Origin: Pithys albifrons albifrons
Taxonomy: Eukaryota > Chordata > Aves > Passeriformes > Thamnophilidae
Assembly: GCF_047495875.1 (NCBI RefSeq)
Contig: NC_092475.1
Coordinates: forward strand, 11,498,501 to 11,562,500
DNA: 64,000 bases
Reading direction: 5' to 3'
Positions 23,151-33,960 of this stretch are shown piece after piece. A model generated the notes under the pieces. That model was given only the letters and a program-made list of their open reading frames with translations, searched no databases and had not been told where the DNA came from. Positions within the stretch are counted from its first letter, which is position 1; each line of letters begins with the position of its first letter. Made by a program: the position numbers and the translations under genes.

Positions 23151-24131
23151 AAGCTTTGCCTGTGAGTGCCAGGCCTGTGCCAAGCCTGAGGGCCATTTTC
23201 AGATAATTTTAACCAAATCCACCCATATTTGTTTCTCAAGATTTCTCTCAAGATGGCAAAAGAACCCCAAGGGAACAAAAAAACCCTCCAAACCAATAAT
23301 GCAACAACCCCAAACATAAGATATGGTTATTGATTGTATCTTTCTCTTACAGAAGTATAGCTAAAAATGGTTTTTGTTGTTAAACTTCCAGGATTTTTCA
23401 GGCCAAAGCTAAAAGTGTAGTAGAAGATTTAAATAACCTTCATACTTCGATATTTCCAAGATGGGATTTTTCCATACTCTCCTTTAGTTTTATCAAAAAT
23501 TTGAAATTTCTTTTCCCTTTTTGAAATGCAGAGTTTTTGGAGAACATTTAGGTGGATTCTTAATTAATCTGCTGGAATAGTGTGGGTTTTTTTGGAAAAG
23601 ATACCCCTTTCCTTATTCTCAGCAGAAGCTGAAATGAATTTTTTTTTCTGGTTGCATCCTACACGAGGGGACCCATTAGTAAATCCTTCCTCCACAAATG
23701 CTCACATCTCCAGTGGGATTCATGTGGATTAAAAAATGGACTGGTCAAAAAAGACTCATGTAAAACTTTCTTTGGTGAAAACCAGGGAAGTCGACCTTTC
23801 TTTGAGGATGCTGTTTGTTCTCAGGGGGAACATCCCAGCATTTCTCTAGCTCAGATCAGGAGTGGGATAAAGCTCTTTCTTCAGAAGTGGAGTGGCAGCA
23901 ACTGCCCTTCAAGGCTGGTGAGTGGCCTCTTGCTCTGCAGGTACAAACCTTCCCAGATACACTTTGCTCCTGGAAAAGCAGAGCATCCCCTGCATCCTGT
24001 GGGGATTTTCTGACTCAGAGCAGCATCGCTGTTTATATTGCCTGGGGAAGGGGCAAACCCAGCCTTGGAATGGTCCCTGCCCAAGGAGGCCATATAGCAT
24101 TGAGCTGACTTTTTAACTAGTTTTCATTGAG
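23151..24131. other. Non-coding stretch
   Basis: No gene recognised. Frames at 23815-24116 on both strands are short and uninformative. AT-rich between 23330 and 23800. Confidence 0.6.
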
Positions 24132-24539
24132 TTTTCTTCTCTTTTTCATCTCTCTTCTTTTCCTTTTCTCTTATCTTTTTCTTTTCTTCTATTTTTCTTT
24201 TCTTTTCTTCTCTCTTTCTTGTCTTCTCTTTTCTTTCTTTTTTCTTTTTTTTCTTTTTCTTTCTTCCTCTTATCTTTTTCTTCTCTTGTCTTTTTCTCTT
24301 TTTCTTTTTTCTTCTCTCTCCTTCTCTTTTTATTTTCTTCTCTTTTTCTTTTCTTTTCGTTTTCTTCTCTTTTTTCCTTTTCTCTCTTTCTCTTTTTGTC
24401 TTTCTTTTTCTTCTCTTTTCCTTCTCTTTTTCTTCTTTTTCTCTTTTTTTGTTTCTTCTCTTTTCTTTTCTTCTCTTTTTTTTCTCCTCTTTTCTATTTT
24501 TCTCTTCTCTTTTCTCTCCCTTTCTCTCCTCCTTCACCC
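24132..24539. repeat. Polypyrimidine low-complexity block, about 400 bp
   Basis: Almost every base of the plus strand is T or C, built from variants of TTTTCTTCTC, TTTTCTTTTC and CTCTTTTTC. It is interrupted by rare G (for example near 24220, 24289, 24359) and A (for example near 24173, 24190, 24271). Unit length is irregular, near ten bases. The long minus-strand frame (24124-25008, nearly all Lys, Glu and Arg) and the plus-strand Phe/Ser/Leu frames are direct artefacts of this composition and are not genes. Several subsegments are near mirror-symmetric, a property compatible with triplex (H-DNA) formation. Confidence 0.95.
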
Positions 24540-24803
24540 TGCTGTGACCACATCTCTCTCCTGCCTTGCCTGCCCAGCCCAGCGCAGCCCGAGCAGTGAC
24601 AGCCGCAGGTCCCCTCGGTGCCACCCGGCCCGGCTCCGCTCTGTCCTTCCGTGAGCCTGTCACCAGAGGGGGACAGAGCCCCACGCACGGCACCTGCGGA
24701 GGTAACACTCCTTCCCCCACCCAAAAGCTCCTGCCAGGAGCGTGCCAGGTTGGGAGGCTGTTTTTGGGTGGCACCTGCGCCCTTGGGTGTCCCAAGCACA
24801 GCG
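24540..24803. other. GC- and CpG-rich patch next to the polypyrimidine block
   Basis: Between 24578 and 24701 there are 11 CpG dinucleotides in 124 bases, with three more before 24803, while most of the window is strongly CpG-poor. The patch begins with a textbook splice acceptor (CTCTCCTGCCTTGCCTGCCCAG, ending at 24577) and contains a donor-like GGAG|GTAAC at 24702. It may be a GC-rich exon, a small regulatory element, or the unique flank of the repeat. Plus-strand frames 24566-24829 and 24618-24875 are open across it, but I recognise no product. Confidence 0.55.
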
Positions 24804-26727
24804 TTGGGGGTGATGCTGGTGGCAGGTGACTGCCTGGGGTCCCTCTGCTATCACATGGCACCACTGTCCCTTTAGCCTGGAAAAGAATGTGTGTGCTTAA
24901 AAATAAACACCCTCCCCCAGCCCTTAAAACAGCTGGACATTCACTGGGGGTTAAGTAGAAGACTGAATTATATTGTAAACTTGATTTTGGAACTGCTCGT
25001 TTTTTCATCTCTGCCGTTGTAACAAAAATGCTGTTTACAAATTCCTGGTCCTGTGTTTAAAGATATTTGTTCCCCTCCAGTTCTGATGTGATTCACTGAA
25101 AACTGGAACGTGGCTGATGCCCAAATATTTTAGTTAGCACCACCCCTCCAGGAGAAGGATTTGCAACCAGTGGCATTCAAATGAGAGGAGCAGCAAATTT
25201 GATGAGTATTTGGCTTTTTCAATAGCTGGCTATGGCTGATTGGAACCCGTGGGGAAAACAAACACAATTATTTGTGTGAGATTGAATTTCATTTCCAACA
25301 GAAAATATCAAATCTGTCACCTGCACATTTGCTGTATCTGGTTGTTGGCTGGAAGATGCTCCAGCAGCAGTGCCAGTGGGTACCAGCAGCTGAGTCATGG
25401 TGTGTGCTCAGGTGTCTGTGTCCTCCTGTCCCACTGCTATGTGTGACCCCTAAAATGTGGGTCACACATAATGCAAGGCTCAGCTCCCTCCTAAAAACCA
25501 CATGAATGGCAAAGCAAATCCCTGGAATTGAGGACCAGGGGTATGTCCTGCAGGCTGCAAGCCTGGCTTTGATTGCTTGGCCAGCCAAGCTTCACAGAGT
25601 AGAATCTGTGAGACCTTAAGACATATAAATCATACTTGGCTTGGGTCCGTTTCCTCAGCACCAGACAGCTTGCTGCTGAAGGCACGTTCCTTCCTCCAGA
25701 TCCTCAGGGTCAGCCCCTTGCCCGAATCCAGCTGTCCCTGGTAATTAAATTTTAATGCCTCAGGCTGGGAGCTTGTATTGGTGTTTGAAGTGAAGCATTT
25801 CAGTGGCCCCAGCGTGGTCACACATGGGCTTTGAAGCTCCCTGTCTGCCACCAGGGATGGGGACAATCCTGTCTCTGTGGGAGCAGCCACTGTGCTTGGT
25901 CCCAGCTGAACCTACATGGCAGCTGTCCCTTGATTTAGAGAATAAAGGAGTTTTCTCTTGTGCAGATGGGAGAGGCTGGAAAGCTAATGAAGGTTTGTTC
26001 TGGTGGATCTGAAGAACTCACTAAATATTCTGGAGGGAGCCACAAAGGGATGTTTGGACAGCTAATGGCACCTTGCAGCCTGTAGGGTGGCACCTGTAGA
26101 TGTGGCCCTGGTGTCAGTGCTGCAGTAGGAGACTTTGAGCTCCCCACAGGCCTGGAGCCCATCCTGGGCAGTGACATCCCCCAGACCTGGAGCAGGTCCC
26201 CATGGTCACAGCTGGGGGAAGTCACAAGCCTGAATGTGTCCTTTGCTGCAGAGGAAAAAGGAATTTAAGATGGAAGTAGTGACTAGAAAACCAGCCCTGC
26301 TGATATCTGAGACTCTCTTCCTTTTCCTTAAACTGTTTCATTGTAATTACTGTGCAAACAAAAGGCCTGGGTAATTATTTTGTGGTTTGGTGGGTGTAAA
26401 TTTAACATGTCGTTCATATGCAGCCACACTGTGAAGGAAGACTTTTTCCTTGGAGATTTTCCTCCTTCATTCCCTCCCTTCAGTTTTTCCCTGGACTCAG
26501 TATAGCCAGTTAATGAGTGGGAAATAGCTCTGAACCCTGATCAGCAGCAGGGACTGGCTCTGCCATCAGGCAAACCTGGGTTGCAGGAGGATACAGCAAA
26601 AGGGCAGCTGCAGGTTGTGTCCCAGCCCAAAACACAGGGAAAGGGTTGCAAGGCACAGTCAGTAGGTGTCACAAGGCTTCTGAGAGCCACCTTGTCCCCA
26701 CCCAAACCTTGTGGAGGGTATAGCATG
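24804..26727. other. Non-coding stretch
   Basis: No gene recognised. Opposite-strand frames overlap at 25240-25690 and 25630-26225 without family resemblance. Confidence 0.6.
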
Positions 26728-26967
26728 GAGCTGTGCCAGGGGTGGTTCAGGTTGGATCTCAGGAAAAGATTCTTCCCCCAGAGAGTGGTGGGCACTGACC
26801 AGGCTCCCCAGGGCAGTGGACACAGCCCCAAGGCTGCCAGAGCTCCAAGAGTGTTTGGACAATGCTCTGAGGGACAGGGTGGGATTGTTGGGGTGATTGT
26901 GCAGGGCCTGGGGTTGGTCTGGATGATCCCTGTGGGTCCTTTCCTGCTCAGAACATTCTGTGGTGAT
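26728..26967 (+). mobile_element. CR1 LINE 3' fragment (plus strand), about 240 bp
   Basis: Shows in order GAGCTGTGCCAGGGGTGG, TTCAGGTTGGATCTCAGGAA, AAGATTCTTCCCCCAGAG, GTGGTGGGCACTGACCAGG, CTCCCCAGGGCAGTGG, AGAGTGTTTGGACAATGCTC, GGTCTGGATGATCCCTGTGG and a decayed ATTCTGTGGTGATT end. It is the same subtype as 3282-3425 and 21076-21145. It accounts for the frames at 26581-26970 (plus) and 26541-27000 (minus), neither of which is a gene. Confidence 0.94.
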
Positions 26968-29900
26968 TAATGAGTTCCAGAGGGACACTGGAGCTAACAA
27001 ATCCCATGTTTGAGTGCTGGGATTTATCTAAGATTGTTGGGAATTGTGTTTCCCTTCTCCAGAGCTCTGGTGGCCAGAGCTTGTTGAGCTGAAGCACCAG
27101 TCTCTCTCTCTCAAGTAAGCACAGAAGAAAGCTGCAGATGTATCTTGTGGAAAGTCTTTTGCATTTTTATTTCTGACTTTAACATAATAAAAAGTCATGA
27201 ATTTCAGCTAATACTAATTTATTTATTGTAAGAGAAGTTTCCATGGAATTAGAGTGGTTTCCCCTTTCGACTGGTCATAATAACCTGAATTTTGCCACTG
27301 CCTGTGCTCCATTCTAAGCACAAAACCAAATCAGCACAAATGTGGCTTGTTGAAACATTCCCACAGCTCAGGATGAAAGAGGTGGCTGCAAACAACTCGG
27401 AATGTACATGTGCTTGTGTGTCTGGGTGTAATACAGTCAGACAAACCTGCGCTGCTGTCGGAGCTGCAGAACAGATGACTCGGAAAAGACTCTCAAGTAA
27501 GTTATAAATTGTTTCCTGTCACCCGTGCTGCTGTCTCAGTCTGCTGTTCCACTCCCTCCTCTTACATTTGTTTCCTTCCTCCTTCTCTTTCCCTATACAA
27601 AAACAAAGCAGAAAGTGCTTCTGCTGAAGGCACCCGTGTTTATGCCCTGCTCTGGGTATTTTTAGGGGAGTCCCCTGGGTTTGGGCTGCCCAGCTCTCAC
27701 AAATAAACTAGTCAGTGAAGCCCATTGCTGAGTAGTTGGTTTTCTGCTGGATAAGGATGCTGTGGGATGCAGTTTCATCTTTTATTTTCCACACATACAC
27801 TCCATAGCATAACGTGTCCTGCTGGGAGTTAAACCTGTCTGTGCTTTTGGACTCGCCTTCACTGTTGATGTTTTGCTCCAAGTCCCACATCACCCCAGAT
27901 GTGTGGGGCTTATCCTTCCTGTGCACAACCCCTCGCGGTCCATGTGGAAGGCTGGAGGTCTATATTTGTGCCCACAAAGACACAGGTGTCCCCTGGAGTG
28001 TCCAAGGGGCCTTGGCTTGCTCTTGGCATGTGTGTAAGCACCGTGGACTCACAGTGGAACAATGAGGTCCAGTAGGTTTGGGAGCAACAAGGGTGAAAGG
28101 TGTTTTACTCTTCTCCTTCTTCCTTCTTGAAGAAGAATGTATCCACTTTGTCTTGGACTGTAAAGGAGATGAGTGGAAAATTGAGATACAGAAGAGAAAG
28201 ACCCAGGCCTTCAGGTTTCCAATAGGGATAGCACTTTTTTTTCAGTTGTGCTGAAGTTTTCCATAGTATCTCCACAGGTCTTGGGGGTTGTTCTGTGCAC
28301 CTTATCACTACAACACTCCTTCAGCTGATGGTGCTTTGGCCACAGGGAAAGGGTGTTTTTAAGAGGTTATGAATTCAGGCTCAAATCTTGCCTTGTGGCA
28401 ACAAGACCTATGTGGTTTTTCACTTTGTGTAGGTACTTTTAGTCAGTGCAGGCTACTTTTCTAAGTATAAAAGTGCATGTTCCTCACAGCTGAGAGAAGC
28501 ACAGGGATCCTTTCTTACAGAAAACAGATCAGGAGGAGCATTCTTGAGGATCTGCCCTGTTCTCCACTTGTGGTCACTCCCCTGGTGTGAGTGGAAAGGG
28601 AACATGTCAATTAATTTTGTTTACTTGAACAGAATTAATGTTTCCCTGCGTTTTTAAAAGGAGACTTCATCTAACTTTGAGCATTTTTTATTTGAACTGT
28701 AAAAATAATTTTCTGACCTTTTTTTTCCCAAATCAAGAGAACATATGAAAGTGAATCTTCTGATCAGTTTTCTCTTAATAGATGTGTATTTTTCAAAGGG
28801 ATGTTTACATCAAACTTTTCTAATGAGCTCCATGGACTGGACATGGCCAAGAAAAATGCCTGACTTAAGGTGCTGCTGGTTTTGAATTCTCCCATCTGTG
28901 AAATAAGTGGAGAAGCAATTTTGTAGGTCACAGGATGGGATGGTGAAGAGAACAGATGAGATAAAAGTCCCTTATACCTGAATATTTTTTGACAAAGATC
29001 TAAATTAAGCTCTTGGTCTGGTACAACAGGCTTACATCCTACTAGTGTGACCAGTCCTGGATTTTGACCTGCCCTGATAAGGCTGGAAAATTACTTGTAA
29101 TGTTTAGATACTGACATTATTTCTGCAGTTTTGTATTTTCATTCTGGCTTTTACACTTCCCCAAGGTTGTCAGGAGTCTGGACTGGGCTAATTCTTGGGG
29201 AAGAAACTGAAGGGCTCTGTGTTCCTGTGTCTTTTAAATATAAGTTCAGAGCTCTCTTGTTCAGTGTCTTGGAAAGTAACTGATGACAAAAGAGATTTGG
29301 AGTTTGGATAAGATAAGAATCAAATTGAATATTTGTCCTGGATCAGCAATGCACTTTATCTATTCAGGAGATCCAATGAGTTACACTTGCTTTAAAACAG
29401 TCTTTCTGTTTTCTTCAACTCCTAAAATTCTGTGTGCTGATGTTGGACTCAAGCACTAAATCTGTCTGCAGTCACAAACACCGTGGGGCATCAGTAAATT
29501 TGTCTCCTTAATTTGGTAATAGTGAACTTTCTCATCCCTCTTTTGCCACAGTAAAGTACCACAAGAGGTGCAAACATCACGTGAGACTCAAACGCTCTGG
29601 AGATAATTTGTCAAGAAAGGGAGAACCCCACACAGCTGCTGCTTTCAGAGAGGGACCTGAGCTGGAGTGTCTGTGTCATCCCAGCTCCTGAAATCGCTGG
29701 AGCTCAGCTCTAAACATCTGCTTCCATTTCCCAGACTGGGCAGGACACTTAAAGTCAGGATAATTAACCACATGCCAGAGCATCCCTGAGCAGGAATTCC
29801 ACGCTGCAGTCCCAAGCCAATATCTCTGAGCCTTCTTGCTTTGGTGAATTGCAGTTTATTCCTCTTGGACCAAGGCCTAGTGCCTTCCTCCTTGGAGACG

Positions 29901-30600
29901 GTTCCCATAATTCCTGTGTAATTAGATTAGCTCTAACTAGACCTACCTACAGCAGACAGAATGAATTTTTCTAACCTCCCCAGATCCTATTGAAAATGAT
30001 GCCTGTGGTCCCTCCCAGTGGGAGCTCGTGCTCAGCAGAGACACAGTGACAGAAAAGAGCCTTTCTCAAATGAAGATTTACACAGCACTAATGGCAGGAC
30101 TAATGAAGTTTAAGAAGTGTTAAGGGATCTCTGGTTTTGCTTTTATTGTCTGAATCCAGTAAACTGGAGTCCAGGAACCAGGTGATATATCAGGAGGTTG
30201 GTGTAGACATTGAAATGGCTGGTTCTTCACTGCCTCTTGATATTTATTTAGAAGGCACTAGAAAAAACATTGCATTTTCTGACAAACCTGCCAATAAATT
30301 TGCTTGGTAGGCACAAATAATGAGCAGCATGGGGACATGTCTGGCAGATGATAGTCTTGACATGTTTGTAAGCAACTCAAAATCCATTACCATGCCATTG
30401 AAATTGCACAAGAGTCCACGGAAACACTGAATCAGGGTCTAAATTCTAATATATCAATTGTGATATGCTACCTAGTAATCAGCTACAAGAAAACTTATCT
30501 TGCTCAGGTTGTATTTCTAGCTAGCATAGAGACTCAAAATTAAAGAATTAGCATATTTGTGGCAAATAAAATATTATGCTTCCAAGCAAGTGACTGTCCT
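26968..30600. other. Non-coding stretch; weak exon-like intervals near 27.1-27.5 kb
   Basis: No gene recognised. Two intervals, 27063-27114 and 27367-27496, have acceptor and donor signals (see findings). From 27500 to 30600 I see nothing beyond AT-rich unique sequence; the stretch 28300-29600 has no open frame of note on either strand. Confidence 0.55.
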
Positions 30601-33600
30601 TATTTCATGCCCTGCTTTGTATTTGGTGTAGCTGCAGAAGTGCATCCTATATGTGCTCAGTACAGCCAACTGAATTATGTGTTTGGAATAATTCATCAGA
30701 TAAATTCATGTCCATGAATAATCTGCATTCAGATCGTGACCTTTACCAGGCTGTTCTTTTTCCAGGGCCCAGGGCTTTCAGCTCATGCTGGGAAGAGCCA
30801 AGAGGACCACAGAGAAAGTTTTCTCCCATCTCCTCCCCTCCAGCAGGATTCCTCATTTTGGGAGCAGGACAGGAAAGCCTCAGCCCAGGGGATGTTTCAA
30901 ACTGGGAAGGAGGATTTGCTGAGTGTGTTGCTGGAGGAGTGGCACCTTCAATCCAGACAAGGGGTTGGGACCACGGTGTCCTCCCCACAGGGAGCTGAGC
31001 TGTGACAGCTGTGTGTGGCAGCAGTAAGTGTGTGGCACACTTGCTGTCACTAACCATGGGCTAAGAGCAGAACTGCAGTCCTCACATCTGAGCTGATGTG
31101 TAGCACCTTCCCAAACCACAGTCACTGACTCCTCTTTGAGCCATAGGAAGGATCAGACAGGTGGGAGCAGTCCCAGAGCTCAGGGCTGCAGAGGCTCCAG
31201 GCCATGGGCAGTGCTGGAGTGTGGTGAGTTCTGTGTCACAGTCCTCAGACTCTGGGAAATGAGGCAGGGCAGTCTGTCCAGGTGACATGTTTATTCACTG
31301 AAGCAGCTGCCTGCTCATCCCAGCACTAACCTGATGGGAAAAACACTAATGAGGCAGCTCTGGCTGTGTGAGCTGAACTCATTCCACACACAGTGCATTA
31401 GAGAGAAGAGAACAAAATTAAACCACTGTCAGGACCATGGACAGGCACTTAGAGAAGTGCAGGTTACTGCTACAAGTGGTTGTAAGCCTTGGTAGGTTTT
31501 ACTCATCGTGCCAAAAACTAATAGGAAATAAAATAGCCAGAAAGCAACAAAGTGTCAGGAGTGAAAACTGAGCCAGGGATTTGCACTTAGCAAATATTGT
31601 ATCTTGATATTAGATGACTGACTAGTGATTTTAGAAGTGAGCTTTAGCATTTTTAATATGAAACATTTACATTCTTCTCCATTTGTTTTCAGCGGTTTCA
31701 CAGAGCTTTGTGCTGCCCTCACACACAAACATCTGATGAACTCTGTGATGGTCTTTATTTGCTTCTTGTGCTTAAGAGGGTAAGTAAAATTTTGTGCAAA
31801 CTGATGCTGTGGGAGTGAGGGTCCCCTTTGCCATGTTCCTCACATCCTCTGGGTCATCTGGGTGAAGGAAAACATCACAGGATGTAAGTCATGGTGTTGC
31901 TGTGTCAGGGGCACTGTGCTTAGCTCAGACACTGGTGGTTTGATCCACCAGGTCACTCAGTCCTGGGGCTGACCTAGGTAGGCTGCAGTCCTGCCTTTGC
32001 TGCTTCTCCTGTGGATAAAAGCAGTGTCTGAGTTTCCCTGTGTGTAAAATGGGGGACTAGTAATGCTGTCTCATTGTAAGAGTTTGGAGAGTGGGTAAGA
32101 AGCTCAAAACAGATGATGTTCTGTAGAAACCATGTATGAAGCAAGACTGCAGGGCTTTAGCATTCAGCACTGTGAAGTTTATTTGCTGTTTCAGCTTGTT
32201 TGTTCTTTCATCAGGCCATTGAGCAATAGCTAATGAAAAGGGATGACCTTACATTTTTTTTTCCAGGATATTACTGTTCCTGTGTCTTTGAACCAATTAA
32301 CAAGGAGCAGCTTTGTGTGTGGAATGCAGCAATGCTGGGTTCTCCCTGCTAGGGCTTTGATGACTGCTGCAAAAGCAAAAACCTGCCTGAATGGGGCTTT
32401 CATTATTCTCTACATTTATTTTAGGCTGCTAAAGAATTAACATGAATAATTTTCCCATTTCACCATCTGTTTTAGACTCCAACTTAAAGGATTCCCAATG
32501 AGCATGGCATGCAAAACCCTTTAAAAATGATCCTCTCCATATTTCCTGCACTCAGCAGTCTGCTAATGTGGCCAATAGATCTGGGTGAAGGGCCTGCATG
32601 ATTTAGAGAGAATCATTAGGGTTATGATGAGCTATGCAACTGTCTTGTTTATTCACAGTGAGCAATTTCAGTGCAGTGCCTTTTGTCTCAGAAAAAATTT
32701 TGCATTCAAGCTTTTACAGAGGGATTAAGTGCCAGAAATATTCAGCTGGTGAGGCATCCACCTTGGGCTCAGGAGCTCCAGCTTCTCCACTGCGTTCCAT
32801 CTTATTCCCCTCTGGGAACACTGAGGAGCTCTGGTGAGCTCTCCATGACTGAGATAAGTGCAGGTCTTCCACTGGCATTCAAAGGGTTATTCACAAAGTT
32901 TGTATTTCTTGACTGTGCAGTCTCTGTCTCTGTGCATTTCCCACTCCCATCTCTTGAGTTCAACAGGGGTTTTTTATTGAGTCTTTGCCTACCAGGGTTG
33001 AACTCCACCAAAGCCCCTATCAAACATCCTTGCTGTGATGCCTCTCAGTGTAGTACACAAATTCCTTCCTTCCTTGAGAGGAGGAGGAGGATTAGGAGAC
33101 TAAAGTATTTAACCTGCCTGTCAAACAAAATTATTCATGGCAGGTGAGCAGCTGGGCAAGATTTTGCAAGGTTTCCGTGAATAATACATGAGATGGTCAG
33201 TCTGGGCACGGGAGTGTTGCTCCAACTTCAGAATAATTCACATGCTGGAAAGAAAAAGGTGCACATCCCAATATTTTTCCTTTTCTGTGATAGGAGTGAA
33301 GGGATCCTCTGACGGGGAAGTGTGAGGGGTTGCAGCTCTGCCCTCTGGGGCTGTGGGTGGGGTCTGAGCATGGGGCAAGGGAGCACAGCCACGCTGAGCA
33401 GGGCTGGCACCTCTGAATGGTGCCACAGCCCTGGCTGTGCCCACAGGAAGGGGAGAAAATAGATTTATTAGTGGGCAAAGGTGGATCATAATGAGGTTGC
33501 ACAGCTCTGGGACTGCACCCAACTCATTCCTGCCAGCGCTGGCCCAGGGGGAGATAAATGTGCAGCCACCCTCATCTCTGCCCTCTACCTGTTGTTTGCA

Positions 33601-33960
33601 GTGCAGGAGACAGATGGGCAGCCACGTACACAAATACACTCAGACTGCTCCCCAAAGTATGATGTCATTTTGGTTTTCTGTATGCGGAGTAAAATATTAT
33701 AATGGCACCATTTCCTTCCTTCAAGCAAAAAAAGATTGTTGAGCAAATCCTCTATTTTTATGGAAAGCCTGTGAGCCTATTACTTTGCTGGGAAATGGAT
33801 TTTTTTTTATTATTTATTCTTCATAGGCACTGCTTTCCTCACCTCCAAAAATGTTATATTTTGGCTGAAATACAATTTTTACCATGTTTTGTCATACAAT
33901 ACATAAAGAACTCTGAATATTTTAAATTTTGATTATATGTAAAAGTCTTGTCTTTATACT
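30601..33960. other. Non-coding stretch with three exon-like intervals
   Basis: No gene recognised. Splice-bounded intervals at 30766-31023, 31693-31779 and 32996-33143 are discussed as findings. The 158-codon plus-strand frame at 32671-33147 and the 133-codon minus-strand frame at 33238-33639 have no family resemblance. A weak CTCF-like word lies on the minus strand at 33338-33351. Confidence 0.5.

Noticed and set aside
24124..25008. 294-codon minus-strand frame very rich in Lys, Glu and Arg
   Set aside because: Produced by the complement of the polypyrimidine block; it is composition, not a protein.
31920..31948. TAGCTCAGAC (A-box-like) and GGTTTGATCC (B-box-like) as a tRNA or tRNA-derived SINE
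   Set aside because: The two boxes are only a few bases apart, far closer than in any tRNA, and no cloverleaf can be drawn.
33338..33351. Minus-strand CTCF-like word
   Set aside because: About 12 of 15 pattern positions; too weak to list as a site without a matrix score.
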